A DNA stretch of 11,380 nucleotides from Chloroflexota bacterium (GTDB taxonomy: Bacteria; Chloroflexota; Anaerolineae; Anaerolineales; Villigracilaceae): the NCBI GenBank assembly GCA_016191985.1, contig JACPVB010000253.1:1-11380 (forward strand), in the 5' to 3' direction. Below, in pieces: positions 1-6,792 of the stretch. The notes under the pieces are model-generated. The model was not told where the DNA came from. It made no database searches and worked only from the letters and a program-made list of their open reading frames with translations. Every line of letters starts with the position of its first letter. Position 1 is the first letter of the stretch. The position numbers and the translations under genes were made by a program.

Positions 1-744
1 CCCCTGATGATCGATAACACCTTCGCCACGCCATATTTGTGTCGTCCCTTTGAATGGGGCGCGGATATTGTCACCCACTCAACGACAAAATTCATCGGGG
101 GACACGGCACGACCATCGGCGGGGTCATTGTGGATAAAGGGACATTCAATTGGAGAAAAAGCGGACGCTTCAAAAACTTCACCGAGCCTGATCCTGCTTA
201 CCATAACATTGTCTACGCTGACGATTTCGGGCCGCTGGCGTTTATCTCCAAAGCGCGTGCAGGCATTCTGCGGGACTTTGGAACCTGTCAACAACCCATC
301 GCTTCGTGGCTATTTTTACAGGGGCTTGAAACATTGTCCCTGCGCATGGGTCGGCATGTAAAGAATGCAAAACGTGTGGCTGAATTTCTTGAAAGCCATC
401 CAAACGTTAAGTGGGTTACCTATTCGGGTCTGCCGGGCCATCCCGATTTTGAAAAAGCGAAAAAATATTTACCAAAAGGCGCAGGCGCCATGTTGGGGTT
501 TGGTGTGAAAGGCGGCAGGGAAGCGGGCGCGCGTTTCATCGACAGCCTGCAAATCTTTAGCCATGTTGCCAACCTCGGCGATGTGAAATCGCTTGCCATT
601 CATCCCGCCAGCACCACTCACTCCCAGCTTTCAGAAGAGGAACAAATCGCAGCCGGCGTCAGCCCCGATTTCATCCGCCTGAGCGTTGGGCTGGAGGATA
701 TCGAAGATATTCTTTGGGATTTAGATCAGGCGTTGAACGCGTAA
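1..744 (+). CDS. metY: O-acetylhomoserine sulfhydrylase (MetY type), C-terminal part, 5' truncated by window edge
   Basis: This cytosolic PLP enzyme of the Cys/Met-metabolism family uses O-acetylhomoserine and sulfide (or methanethiol) to make homocysteine (or methionine). The frame is open from base 1, so the gene starts outside the window; family members are about 430 residues, so roughly the first 185 are missing. Counting from the Met at 7-9, the PLP-anchoring lysine is K28 in HSTTKFIGGHG, followed by the glycine-rich stretch. The substrate-carboxylate region GDVKSLAIHPASTTHSQ is at 191-207 and the conserved R224 in RLSVGLE is present. The long insertion after the lysine, including FTEPDPAYH, favours O-acetylhomoserine sulfhydrylase over cystathionine gamma-synthase or beta-lyase. 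It is the only plus-strand gene and converges on ycaQ. The subfamily call rests on recognition, not a search. Confidence 0.9.
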   Translation, partial: PLMIDNTFATPYLCRPFEWGADIVTHSTTKFIGGHGTTIGGVIVDKGTFNWRKSGRFKNFTEPDPAYHNIVYADDFGPLAFISKARAGILRDFGTCQQPIASWLFLQGLETLSLRMGRHVKNAKRVAEFLESHPNVKWVTYSGLPGHPDFEKAKKYLPKGAGAMLGFGVKGGREAGARFIDSLQIFSHVANLGDVKSLAIHPASTTHSQLSEEEQIAAGVSPDFIRLSVGLEDIEDILWDLDQALNA

Positions 745-749
745 AAGCA

Positions 750-796
750 TGTCACTCTGAGCGATAGCGAAGAGTCTCTGAGATAATCGTAGTGAC
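750..796. repeat. Degenerate copy of dispersed palindromic repeat (copy A)
   Basis: Six bases after the metY stop, the sequence starts tgtcactctgagcgatagcg and continues aagagtctctgag. It follows the same plan as the repeat at 10381-10462 (tgtcatcctgag, then agcgaaggatctct). Terminal arms gtcact (751-756) and agtgac (791-796) can pair. The arms are weaker than in the 10 kb copy and no T-tract follows, so a terminator role for metY is possible but not shown. Confidence 0.5.
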
Positions 797-850
797 TGTC
801 ATCTGAATCTATCTCCTCACCCGTTGTGGAATCCGCTCTCCCGGATACTC

Positions 851-872
851 GCCCGACGGTGAACCGTTGGGC
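851..872. other. GC-rich hairpin in convergent intergenic region
   Basis: The arms gcccgacggt (851-860) and accgttgggc (863-872) pair over 10 positions with a single G-T wobble. The loop is effectively TGAA. It lies between the converging metY and ycaQ genes. No run of T follows on either strand, so it is not a canonical intrinsic terminator, although it could block readthrough or protect a 3' end. Nothing else is recognisable at 797-889. Confidence 0.45.
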
Positions 873-889
873 TATCCATACAAAGCCCG

Positions 890-1013
890 TTAAAGCAGAC
901 TCGTGTCCTCCCTCCACAGCAATATTTTGCAAGACGAGCCAGTCAGACTGTGATACAACTTGCGCATGGCAAGGAAAGAATGTTCCCTGAACATCAGGGC
1001 ATCTTCATAATTT
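890..1013 (-). pseudogene. Decayed 3' fragment of a 5'-3' exonuclease gene, downstream of ycaQ
   Basis: Bases 982-1012 match 2424-2454, inside the intact exonuclease gene, at 29 of 31 positions on the same strand. Translated on the minus strand, the fragment reads NYEDALMFREHSFL where the intact protein has NYEDALLFRELSTL (residues 234-247). Further along the same frame comes AMRKLYHSL, resembling RLKKLCHDL near the intact C-terminus (about residues 268-276), as if some 25 residues between them had been lost. The frame runs on to a TAA at 890-892 without further recognisable similarity. There is no start codon or ribosome-binding site. The similarity begins about 5 bases after the ycaQ stop codon, so ycaQ is bracketed by an intact exonuclease gene and this remnant. 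The nucleotide match is direct; the pseudogene reading is inference. Confidence 0.6.
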
Positions 1014-1017
1014 CCAT

Positions 1018-2274
1018 TTAGCGAATAACTTTACCTGCTTGTCGGCGCAACAAAGGCTCGGCAATGGCCTTCGCATCTATCTTGCTCGCGCCAAGAAACG
1101 CAACGAAGCGTACGAGCCCGCGAGCCAATGCCTCTGCAAATGCTTCATCTTTGCCGAGAACCTTGTCCTCCAACCACAAGCCCAGAATGATGAATGCATT
1201 CGTCGTCCGGTCAAGTTTGCTGTCAAAACGCGCGACGAGTCGGTCGCCCCACAGAATCGGCAATGTATAGTAACCAAACTTGCGCTGGTGCGCTGGCTTG
1301 TATACCTCCCACACATAATCAAAGCCGAATAATACCTTGGCACGCCCGCGTGCGCTGACGTGATCCAGGGGCGCAAGGAAGGCGACCTCTTCAGTCGTGG
1401 TCGTCTCCAGCGGAGTCCATGCCTTCGGGACGCGTCCCGCGTTTAAATCACGCAGCACCTTGACGTCACTGCCGAGCGCGTAATGAACCACTTTCCAGCC
1501 ATCAACCTTCACTTCGACGATTTCGCCATCAGCCAGCATCGCCCCAAGCATCTTTTTGGCGGCCCGGTCTGGTTCCCCGCGGCCATGATATGAATCGCTC
1601 GTCCTTTTGATCAGCCCCAGACCACTGAAGCTGACTTCCTTTTTAACCAAAAAGCGATCCGTCTCTTCGTCACTGCTCTCGTAAATAAATTTCGCGGGGG
1701 CGACCCTTTCGGTCAGGTCATAGACGCGCTCGAAGCCTTCGCGATGATGCGTCATCACTTCGCCGGTGCGCCACAGATAATACAAAGCCAGTGCGCTATC
1801 TTTGCGGCCGCGATAACTCTGCGTTCGGGTACGCGTTGCCATTTCGAAGTCACGGTTGCTCACGGTGCCGCGTTCGCGCAGGATGGTCCGCATTTCGGCG
1901 ATGGCATCCGCGTGCTCGCGAGCCATGCGGTGAATCCGCGAGTCGCCATAGCCGCCATCGCGCTCACGGCGCATCACCACACGCCAATACGGCAGTTCCT
2001 CCATTGGCCGGGCAGCCAGCCAGCCGCCCCAATCGAAGAACTTGCGCTGTTCGTATGTCACGCGTTCCCAAATCTCGGGCTTGTAATCGAGTACACGGCT
2101 GTGCAAAGCGATATCGTGACTGCGGGCAATGATTTGCAATGGATCCAATTGCAAATACTCCATCGCATGCATGGCTTGTTCTGTGCCTTTCAGTCCACGC
2201 CAATGCCGCCCGGGCCACAGGCCCTGTTTGCCGAGGATGAATCGTCGGGCTGATTCGATATCAATGGTTAGCAT
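1018..2274 (-). CDS. ycaQ: YcaQ/AlkZ-family winged-helix DNA glycosylase (HTH_42)
   Basis: The 418-residue protein fits the YcaQ/AlkZ family (PF06224), whose characterised members are monofunctional DNA glycosylases that excise bulky N-alkylated bases and unhook interstrand crosslinks. The N-terminal part contains MEYLQLDPLQIIARSHDIALHSR (split here at residues 38-60). Q42-L43-D44 matches the Q-phi-D catalytic motif of the YcaQ branch rather than Q-phi-Q of AlkZ. The C-terminal barrel segment EVYKPAHQRKFGYYTLPILW (323-342) followed by GDRLVARFD is a family hallmark. The start is 9 bases after the exonuclease stop, with no clear Shine-Dalgarno of its own, so translation is probably coupled. 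Length and motifs look complete. The substrate is not predictable from sequence. Confidence 0.85.
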   Translation of the reverse strand: MLTIDIESARRFILGKQGLWPGRHWRGLKGTEQAMHAMEYLQLDPLQIIARSHDIALHSRVLDYKPEIWERVTYEQRKFFDWGGWLAARPMEELPYWRVVMRRERDGGYGDSRIHRMAREHADAIAEMRTILRERGTVSNRDFEMATRTRTQSYRGRKDSALALYYLWRTGEVMTHHREGFERVYDLTERVAPAKFIYESSDEETDRFLVKKEVSFSGLGLIKRTSDSYHGRGEPDRAAKKMLGAMLADGEIVEVKVDGWKVVHYALGSDVKVLRDLNAGRVPKAWTPLETTTTEEVAFLAPLDHVSARGRAKVLFGFDYVWEVYKPAHQRKFGYYTLPILWGDRLVARFDSKLDRTTNAFIILGLWLEDKVLGKDEAFAEALARGLVRFVAFLGASKIDAKAIAEPLLRRQAGKVIR

Positions 2275-2283
2275 GAATTTTAT

Positions 2284-3153
2284 TTACCGCCACCTGGTTA
2301 TCCGTTCGGGAATCCGTTCATCGCCCAGGTCGTGACACAATTTCTTCAAACGTGGATAGGCGCCCTGCCACTTCAAGTCATTGAGATTCTCCTTCAACGG
2401 AACATCTCTGCGAAGCGTGGAAAGTTCCCTGAACAACAAGGCATCTTCATAATTCTGTTGAAGATTCTCAACAAGAGTCGTGGCGCGGCCCAAACCAAGC
2501 GGAAGTTCCTTTGGATCCTTCGGAATAGACTCGATGTGCCTGAACTTCGCCAACACTGTGGCAGTGGACTTCGCGCCCCAGCCTTGAATCCCTGGGTAGC
2601 CATCCGCTGAGTCGCCGACGAGCGCAAGATAATCGGGAATGGATTCAGGACTCACGCCGAACTTTTCGACTACGCCTTTTTCATCCAAAAGAATCTCGCG
2701 ACGGCGATCCCAGCAGATGACTCGTTGACCTTCCACCATTTGCGTCAAATCTTTATCGACGGAACAAATGACAATCTGCTCAACGGACTTGTTCTTTTTA
2801 AATTGCGCAACTGCTGTGGCAATCGCATCGTCCGCTTCAAACTTGACCATGGACCACACCACCAAACCCAAAGCAGAGACCATCTTTTCCGCCAGCGGGA
2901 ATTGCGCCATGAGGAGTGGGTCAACGCCTTCGCCAGTTTTGTATCCCGCATACACCTTGTTGCGAAACGACTCGATCACGTGGTCGAAGGCGACAGCAAC
3001 ATGCGCCACTTCGGGGTCGGATAACAACAACATCAGGCTTCGTGCCAGTCCCAGCGTGGCCCCCACCTCCATGCCGTCGGGAGCCTTCTTCGGCGGCGCG
3101 CCAAAGTGACTGCGGAATAGTTCGTATGTGCCGTCAACGAGGTGGATTTTCAT
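2284..3153 (-). CDS. Stand-alone 5'-3' exonuclease / flap endonuclease (FEN/PIN-like)
   Basis: The 289-residue nuclease corresponds to the N-terminal 5'-3' exonuclease domain of DNA polymerase I, without a polymerase. Such enzymes remove flaps and RNA primers using two metal ions. All the expected acidic ligands appear in order: D7 (LVDGTYELFR), D57 (AFDH), E106/D108/D109 (FEADDAIAT), D133/D135 (SVDKDLTQ) and D181/D184 (LVGDSADG). The helix-3-turn-helix DNA-binding element is GYPGIQGWGAKSTATVL (185-201). Full conservation suggests an active enzyme, unlike ExoIX/Xni, which lacks some ligands. The start is supported by AAGGAG at 3159-3164, 5 bases upstream. ycaQ follows after 9 bases, making a likely two-gene repair operon. 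A partial, decayed copy of its 3' end lies beyond ycaQ. Confidence 0.92.
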   Translation of the reverse strand: MKIHLVDGTYELFRSHFGAPPKKAPDGMEVGATLGLARSLMLLLSDPEVAHVAVAFDHVIESFRNKVYAGYKTGEGVDPLLMAQFPLAEKMVSALGLVVWSMVKFEADDAIATAVAQFKKNKSVEQIVICSVDKDLTQMVEGQRVICWDRRREILLDEKGVVEKFGVSPESIPDYLALVGDSADGYPGIQGWGAKSTATVLAKFRHIESIPKDPKELPLGLGRATTLVENLQQNYEDALLFRELSTLRRDVPLKENLNDLKWQGAYPRLKKLCHDLGDERIPERITRWR

Positions 3154-3170
3154 GCAGACTCCTTGTTCAT

Positions 3171-3264
3171 GTCACTCTCCCGAAGGGACACCGCTTCGGG
3201 ACGGTGTGAACGGAGCGAAGAGTCACTACTACTACAGTAGAGATCCTTCGCTACCGCTCAGGAT
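3171..3264. repeat. Degenerate copy of dispersed palindromic repeat (copy B)
   Basis: The left part begins gtcactct and later has agcgaagagtc, as in copy A. The right part, 3237-3264, matches 10431-10458 at 26 of 28 positions (gtagagatccttcgct, two differences, then cgctcaggat). It fills the 119-base gap between the RibD-C1 stop and the exonuclease start. It may carry the leader of the exonuclease mRNA or the 3' end of the upstream unit. Confidence 0.65.
3178..3207. other. Two interlocked hairpins upstream of the exonuclease gene
   Basis: tcccgaag (3178-3185) pairs perfectly with cttcggga (3194-3201). The loop of that hairpin contains acaccg (3188-3193), which pairs perfectly with cggtgt (3202-3207). 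The arrangement is that of an H-type pseudoknot, but without linker bases over the 8-bp stem, so alternative folds are more likely than simultaneous ones. It ends 13 bases upstream of the exonuclease Shine-Dalgarno site on the minus strand and sits inside a degenerate copy of the dispersed repeat. Confidence 0.5.
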
Positions 3265-3272
3265 AATGGTCC

Positions 3273-3848
3273 TTATTTCATCTCAGGCTGATACCGCTGA
3301 TACACAACACCCGTTGGAAGGACGGACGATTCGATCAGTTTCAGATTCACACGCTTCCCATCAGGAAACAATCGTTTGCCAATGCCCAGCGCAATCGGAT
3401 ATACATGCAGGGCAAATTCATCCACCAGATCGTTCTTTATCAGGTCATGTATCAGGACGCTGCTCCCGTCCATGATGATGTTCTTGCCAGGCTGGCTCTT
3501 CAGCTTGCGGATCTCCTCAATGACATTGCCGCTGATGATCGTTGAATCCCGCCAGGTATCTGCTGATTTCAACGTAGTGGAAACGACATACTTTTTGAAG
3601 CCATTGAACGGGTCCTCTGCAGGGTTAGGTTCGAAGGCCTCGCCATGGGTTTGCCAGGTCTTTCGACCGAGCAGCAAGGTATCGGCTTCGGCAAAGATCT
3701 GGCCGAAGTGGGCACCGATGTCATCATGCCAGTAGGGAAGCGTCCAGCCGCCGTGGGTAAAACCGCCATCTGTATCTTCGGTGGGACCGCCTGGCGCCTG
3801 AATGACACCATCCAAAGTAATGAACTCGTGAACAATAATTTTTCTCAT
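3273..3848 (-). CDS. Dihydrofolate reductase family protein (RibD C-terminal domain), paralogue 1
   Basis: The 191-residue protein belongs to the RibD-C/DHFR-like family, soluble proteins with the DHFR fold related to the NADPH-dependent reductase domain of RibD. Visible motifs are TLDGVIQAPGG (11-21), LLLGRKTW (58-65), KYVVSTTL (86-93), the nucleotide-loop-like MDGSSVLIHDLI (126-137) and LGIGKRLF (154-161). Family members are mostly of unknown substrate; few have been shown to reduce folate, and this is not a classical FolA. The start is supported by AGGAG six to seven bases upstream. It lies 25 bases after the HhH-HEAT gene, so it is probably the last gene of that unit. It is a paralogue of the protein at 7207-7800, sharing 25 of the first 35 residues. 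Confidence 0.85.
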   Translation of the reverse strand: MRKIIVHEFITLDGVIQAPGGPTEDTDGGFTHGGWTLPYWHDDIGAHFGQIFAEADTLLLGRKTWQTHGEAFEPNPAEDPFNGFKKYVVSTTLKSADTWRDSTIISGNVIEEIRKLKSQPGKNIIMDGSSVLIHDLIKNDLVDEFALHVYPIALGIGKRLFPDGKRVNLKLIESSVLPTGVVYQRYQPEMK

Positions 3849-3873
3849 GGTTTCTCCTGTAAACTCTTAACCT

Positions 3874-4632
3874 TTAAAGTTTTTTCCAGACGGTTGCATA
3901 TTTCCTTTTATACTTCACATCCTCCTCCAATTCGATCAATTCCAATGCCTTCTCTTTGATCTCGCTGGAGGTGGTGGCCTCGTAGAGATTTCGTAAATCT
4001 ACGATGATGTCATAACGAATCAACGTTCCGTTCTTTTCCTTGACGCATTCATGGTAACGTTTTTCAAGGCCCTTTACGACCATAATCTGCTGGTTCTTGC
4101 CTCCCAAACCCACCTTCCAAATAGATTGAAGACAATGCCGCGCGGTGACAAATTTTTCGTCTTTTGTAACGGCCAGCAGTTTCTCAAAATCCTTGAACAT
4201 TCTGCCTTTGGGGTCACTCTTTGCGAGATTGGCAAGCAACTGCGCTGAGATGGCGCGGACGTGATTATCTTTATGCGTCAGGCCTTCGATCAATTCGTCC
4301 CACGCTTCATACGCCCAGCTAACAGGTTTCTCGGTGATGGACATCAACTCGCTGTAAGCTTTGTTCTGCAACTGACCATCCTCTGAGCGGATATTATCCA
4401 GGTGATCACGAATAGTCTCATCCATATTGCCGACTCCTGATTTGCGGAAGGATAATCCCTGTGCTTTGAGCACCTCACGGAGCGTCCCAAGCGCATTTTT
4501 GCCCATGCCGTGCAATTGCAAAAGCTCTGCTTCGGTAATTTTCGTCAACTGTTCAAGCTGGGTGATCCCTGCGCTTGCCAATGCGCGCTGCGCGGGCGCG
4601 GCCAGTTTTGGGAGGCTGCTGACTTTTTCCAT
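3874..4632 (-). CDS. Fusion of RNA-polymerase-alpha-CTD-like HhH domain with HEAT-like repeat domain
   Basis: The 252-residue protein has two parts. Residues 10-62 (LAAPAQRALASAGITQLEQL..., then LLQLHGMGKNALGTLREVL and AQGLSF) resemble the helix-hairpin-helix of the RNA polymerase alpha C-terminal domain and small alpha-CTD-like DNA-binding proteins. Residues 70-252 form an all-helical stretch with repeats of HEAT type (about 104-138, 144-176, 178-220 and 222-245), a protein- or DNA-binding scaffold. No catalytic motif is visible. The start lies 4 bases after the DUF1801 stop with only a weak ribosome-binding site, suggesting coupling. A much better one (AGGAG, 8-base spacing) precedes the internal Met70, exactly at the domain border. 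Function unknown; DNA binding by the N-terminal domain is an inference. Confidence 0.75.
   Translation of the reverse strand: MEKVSSLPKLAAPAQRALASAGITQLEQLTKITEAELLQLHGMGKNALGTLREVLKAQGLSFRKSGVGNMDETIRDHLDNIRSEDGQLQNKAYSELMSITEKPVSWAYEAWDELIEGLTHKDNHVRAISAQLLANLAKSDPKGRMFKDFEKLLAVTKDEKFVTARHCLQSIWKVGLGGKNQQIMVVKGLEKRYHECVKEKNGTLIRYDIIVDLRNLYEATTSSEIKEKALELIELEEDVKYKRKYATVWKKL
4434..4438 (-). promoter_or_regulatory. Internal Shine-Dalgarno before Met70 of the HhH-HEAT gene
   Basis: On the minus strand AGGAG is followed by 8 bases and an in-frame ATG at 4423-4425 (Met70). The annotated start at 4632 lacks a site of this quality. Translation from Met70 would give a 183-residue protein with only the HEAT-like domain (3874-4425). 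It could be a real second start or the relic of an ancestral stand-alone gene's start. Confidence 0.5.
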
Positions 4633-4636
4633 AAAA

Positions 4637-5032
4637 CTATTTCTTTTTGCCAGATGTGTTCAACGCAACTGCCGCCCGGACCAGCGCCTTCAAAGCGGCC
4701 TCGTCCACAGGGCTGCCTTCAACAAAGTCAATGGCACGTGTGGCTTTGGCCTCCAAGCCTGCATTAAATAATCCTTTCGGGTCGGGCAAGGATGCGCCTT
4801 TGAAAAAATTGAGCTTTACATGATCCTTGAAAACTCCGCCCGCCACAACATTCCCCTTGTAAACCCAGACCGGGGTGTCCCATTTCCATTCCTCGGCAAG
4901 TTCGGGAGCAGCCTCCAGGATCAATGTACGCAATCGAGCCAGCAGAATGCCGCGCCAGTCGGTCATTTCATTGATGTAATTATCAATTTGCTGGGATGCT
5001 GTCAATTCGTCCTTTGAAGTCGTTTTTTTCAT
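4637..5032 (-). CDS. DUF1801 domain protein
   Basis: The 131-residue soluble protein has the DUF1801 (YdhG-like) signature: EEWKWDTPVWVY (47-58), KLNFFKGASL (73-82) and GLFNAGLEAKATRAIDF (87-103). These are normal for the family in length and order. The molecular role of the family is not established; some structures show a lipocalin-unrelated alpha/beta fold with a possible ligand pocket, and I infer no substrate. The start has a strong AAAGGAGAA (5038-5046), which lies in the end of the MFS gene. The ATG overlaps the MFS stop as ATGA, so the two are translationally coupled. Lysines at both ends (MKKTTSK, SGKKK) are notable but not diagnostic. Confidence 0.85.
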   Translation of the reverse strand: MKKTTSKDELTASQQIDNYINEMTDWRGILLARLRTLILEAAPELAEEWKWDTPVWVYKGNVVAGGVFKDHVKLNFFKGASLPDPKGLFNAGLEAKATRAIDFVEGSPVDEAALKALVRAAVALNTSGKKK

Positions 5033-6351
5033 GCCAATTCTCCTTTAGGCATAATATTTTTATCCTTCATATACCGATCTGAAAGCAAGCGGTAGTACTT
5101 TGTCTTCATTGCGATCAAGGTAACGATCAAGCCAATGATACCTGTCAACGTGAAGACGAGCGCGATGCCACGGTCCGCGCCGGTGCCGAACCAGCCACCG
5201 ATCAACTCAACGCCAAGGCCGGTGGTCATGAACGGGATGAAGAAAAGCTCGGTAATGGGACCAATCATAAACGTAGTCAGAGGCGAGGCGGACATCTCCA
5301 CGCTTTGGGCAAAGCCGAAGACTCGTCCCTGCCTTTCGAGTGGGACAACTTTCTGGATGATGGTATGCTCCGCCGCTTCGATGAATGGAACCACGCTGAT
5401 GTAGATAAACATCCCAACGCAAAGCAAGATGATGGACGGCTGGATGGTGAATACGCTGGAGATGATCCAGATGACGATGTTGGCGGCGAACATCGCAAAC
5501 AGGGGATTTTTACCAAGCCCCCATTTGGCAATGGAGAGTCCGCCGACGATGAATCCGCAACTGAGAATGGCCCACAGCACGCCCCATACCTGAACCGAGA
5601 CCAGCGACAGGCCGTAGGCATCCATCAAGCCCATGAAGACACCGCCCAAAAAGTTGTTGAAGGTGCTGAAGAAAATCAGGGCGATCAAACCAGGGATGGC
5701 GACCACAACGGCGAACGTGCCACGCAAATCCACTTTGGGAGGTTGACCTTCGAGATGGACGATTTCTTTCTCTGGAATTTCCGTGAAGAAAAGATGCGCG
5801 ATTGAAATCGCCATCACGACCATGGCAAGGATCAAAACCAGATACATACCCGAATGAGCGACGAGGAATCCGCTGATGGCGGAGGTGATGAGGAAGATGA
5901 TGCCAGTCGTTGTGCCGACGAGTCCGTTCGCCTTGTCACGCGAGTCTTCGGGAATCAGAATCGTGACCAGCGTAGGCAAGGCAATGCCGCGGAGGTTGCC
6001 CGCAATGACTCCCATGAGAAGAAGCGGCACGAAAAACCAAAGGGTGGTGCTGGCGGGGTTCTTCCAGGTTTCGGCTGGGACAGTCAAATAGATCAGAAAG
6101 CCAATCGAGTAGATGATCAACGAGATGAAGCCCGAAAGGATCATGACATTCTTTTTCTTGTTGTGGTCAACGAGACTGCCGAACCAGATGCCAGAGACTG
6201 CCACAGCCACCAGATAGATCCCCGAAACGATGGAGGTGGCTGTGACCGAATGCGTTTCAAGAAAGATAAAGAATATCAGCGCAAACCAGACGGTCATGTT
6301 GGTGACGTTGGCAAGTAATGTGTTGCCGAGAATTTGATAGAAGGTTTTCAT
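5029..6351 (-). CDS. MFS transporter, MFS_3-type drug/solute exporter
   Basis: The 440-residue inner-membrane protein shows about 12 hydrophobic segments, six before and six after a hydrophilic central loop at about 190-212. The loop after TM2 carries a motif A variant, GSLVDHNKKKN (58-68), and IPEDSRDKANGL (133-144) and LERQGRVFGFAQ (338-349) are typical of the MFS_3 exporters (MefA/enterobactin-exporter-like). Such proteins usually export small molecules by proton antiport; the substrate cannot be read from the sequence. The start at 6351 has a moderate site, AGGT, on the minus strand. It follows the SnoaL-like gene after 31 bases and overlaps the DUF1801 gene by 4, placing it at the head of the tightly packed part of the cluster. 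Confidence 0.9.
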   Translation of the reverse strand: MKTFYQILGNTLLANVTNMTVWFALIFFIFLETHSVTATSIVSGIYLVAVAVSGIWFGSLVDHNKKKNVMILSGFISLIIYSIGFLIYLTVPAETWKNPASTTLWFFVPLLLMGVIAGNLRGIALPTLVTILIPEDSRDKANGLVGTTTGIIFLITSAISGFLVAHSGMYLVLILAMVVMAISIAHLFFTEIPEKEIVHLEGQPPKVDLRGTFAVVVAIPGLIALIFFSTFNNFLGGVFMGLMDAYGLSLVSVQVWGVLWAILSCGFIVGGLSIAKWGLGKNPLFAMFAANIVIWIISSVFTIQPSIILLCVGMFIYISVVPFIEAAEHTIIQKVVPLERQGRVFGFAQSVEMSASPLTTFMIGPITELFFIPFMTTGLGVELIGGWFGTGADRGIALVFTLTGIIGLIVTLIAMKTKYYRLLSDRYMKDKNIMPKGELA

Positions 6352-6382
6352 GTTTCACTACCTGTAAAAGAGATACAAAACC

Positions 6383-6757
6383 CTAGAACATCCCATATTG
6401 ATTTGGGGATTCTCGCGGCACAGGTTGTCCAAGATCCCAAATTTCCACGATACGTCCCTTCTCAAAACGGAAAATGTGGACAACCGCCGCACCGGGTTCA
6501 CCAGCTTTTTGCTGGATGTGAGAATGAGTGACTACAAATTCACCTTCCACGATCACCCGCTTCACTTCCAGGACTTTGTTTGGATTCTGCTTTGCGTTTT
6601 CTTTCATCCCCGCCTGAAGCGACTTCGCCGATCCCTCAAAAAACGGGTTGTGATGCCGAAATCCTTCGCCAATGAATTTTGAATAAGCCTCATCCACCTT
6701 CCCACTTGAAGCCAGCTCGAGAAAGGAAACGGCCGCATTCTTATTGCTGTCTGTCAT
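6383..6757 (-). CDS. SnoaL/NTF2-like small protein
   Basis: The 124-residue cytosolic protein has the cone-shaped NTF2/SnoaL fold pattern. HHNPFFEG (35-42) is the usual H-N-P segment after the first helices, followed by VVTHSHIQQ (75-83) and HIFRFEKGRIVEIWD (94-108), a hallmark strand pair of the SnoaL-like family. Some relatives are polyketide cyclases or isomerases, but most stand-alone members of this size have no known substrate and no polyketide synthase is nearby. The start is supported by AAGGA about 9 bases upstream. It lies 35 bases after the VOC gene and 31 before the MFS gene. Confidence 0.82.
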   Translation of the reverse strand: MTDSNKNAAVSFLELASSGKVDEAYSKFIGEGFRHHNPFFEGSAKSLQAGMKENAKQNPNKVLEVKRVIVEGEFVVTHSHIQQKAGEPGAAVVHIFRFEKGRIVEIWDLGQPVPRESPNQYGMF

Positions 6758-6792
6758 AATATTTTTTCCTTGATAACGGATATCTTCTTCCG

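Noticed and set aside
1744..2253. Plus-strand open frame (169 codons) opposite ycaQ
   Set aside because: It is a shadow of the ycaQ reading frame with no family signature.
5305..5805. Plus-strand open frame (166 codons) opposite the MFS gene
   Set aside because: Its composition is rich in D, E, G and N, the antisense image of hydrophobic MFS codons, with no recognisable domain.
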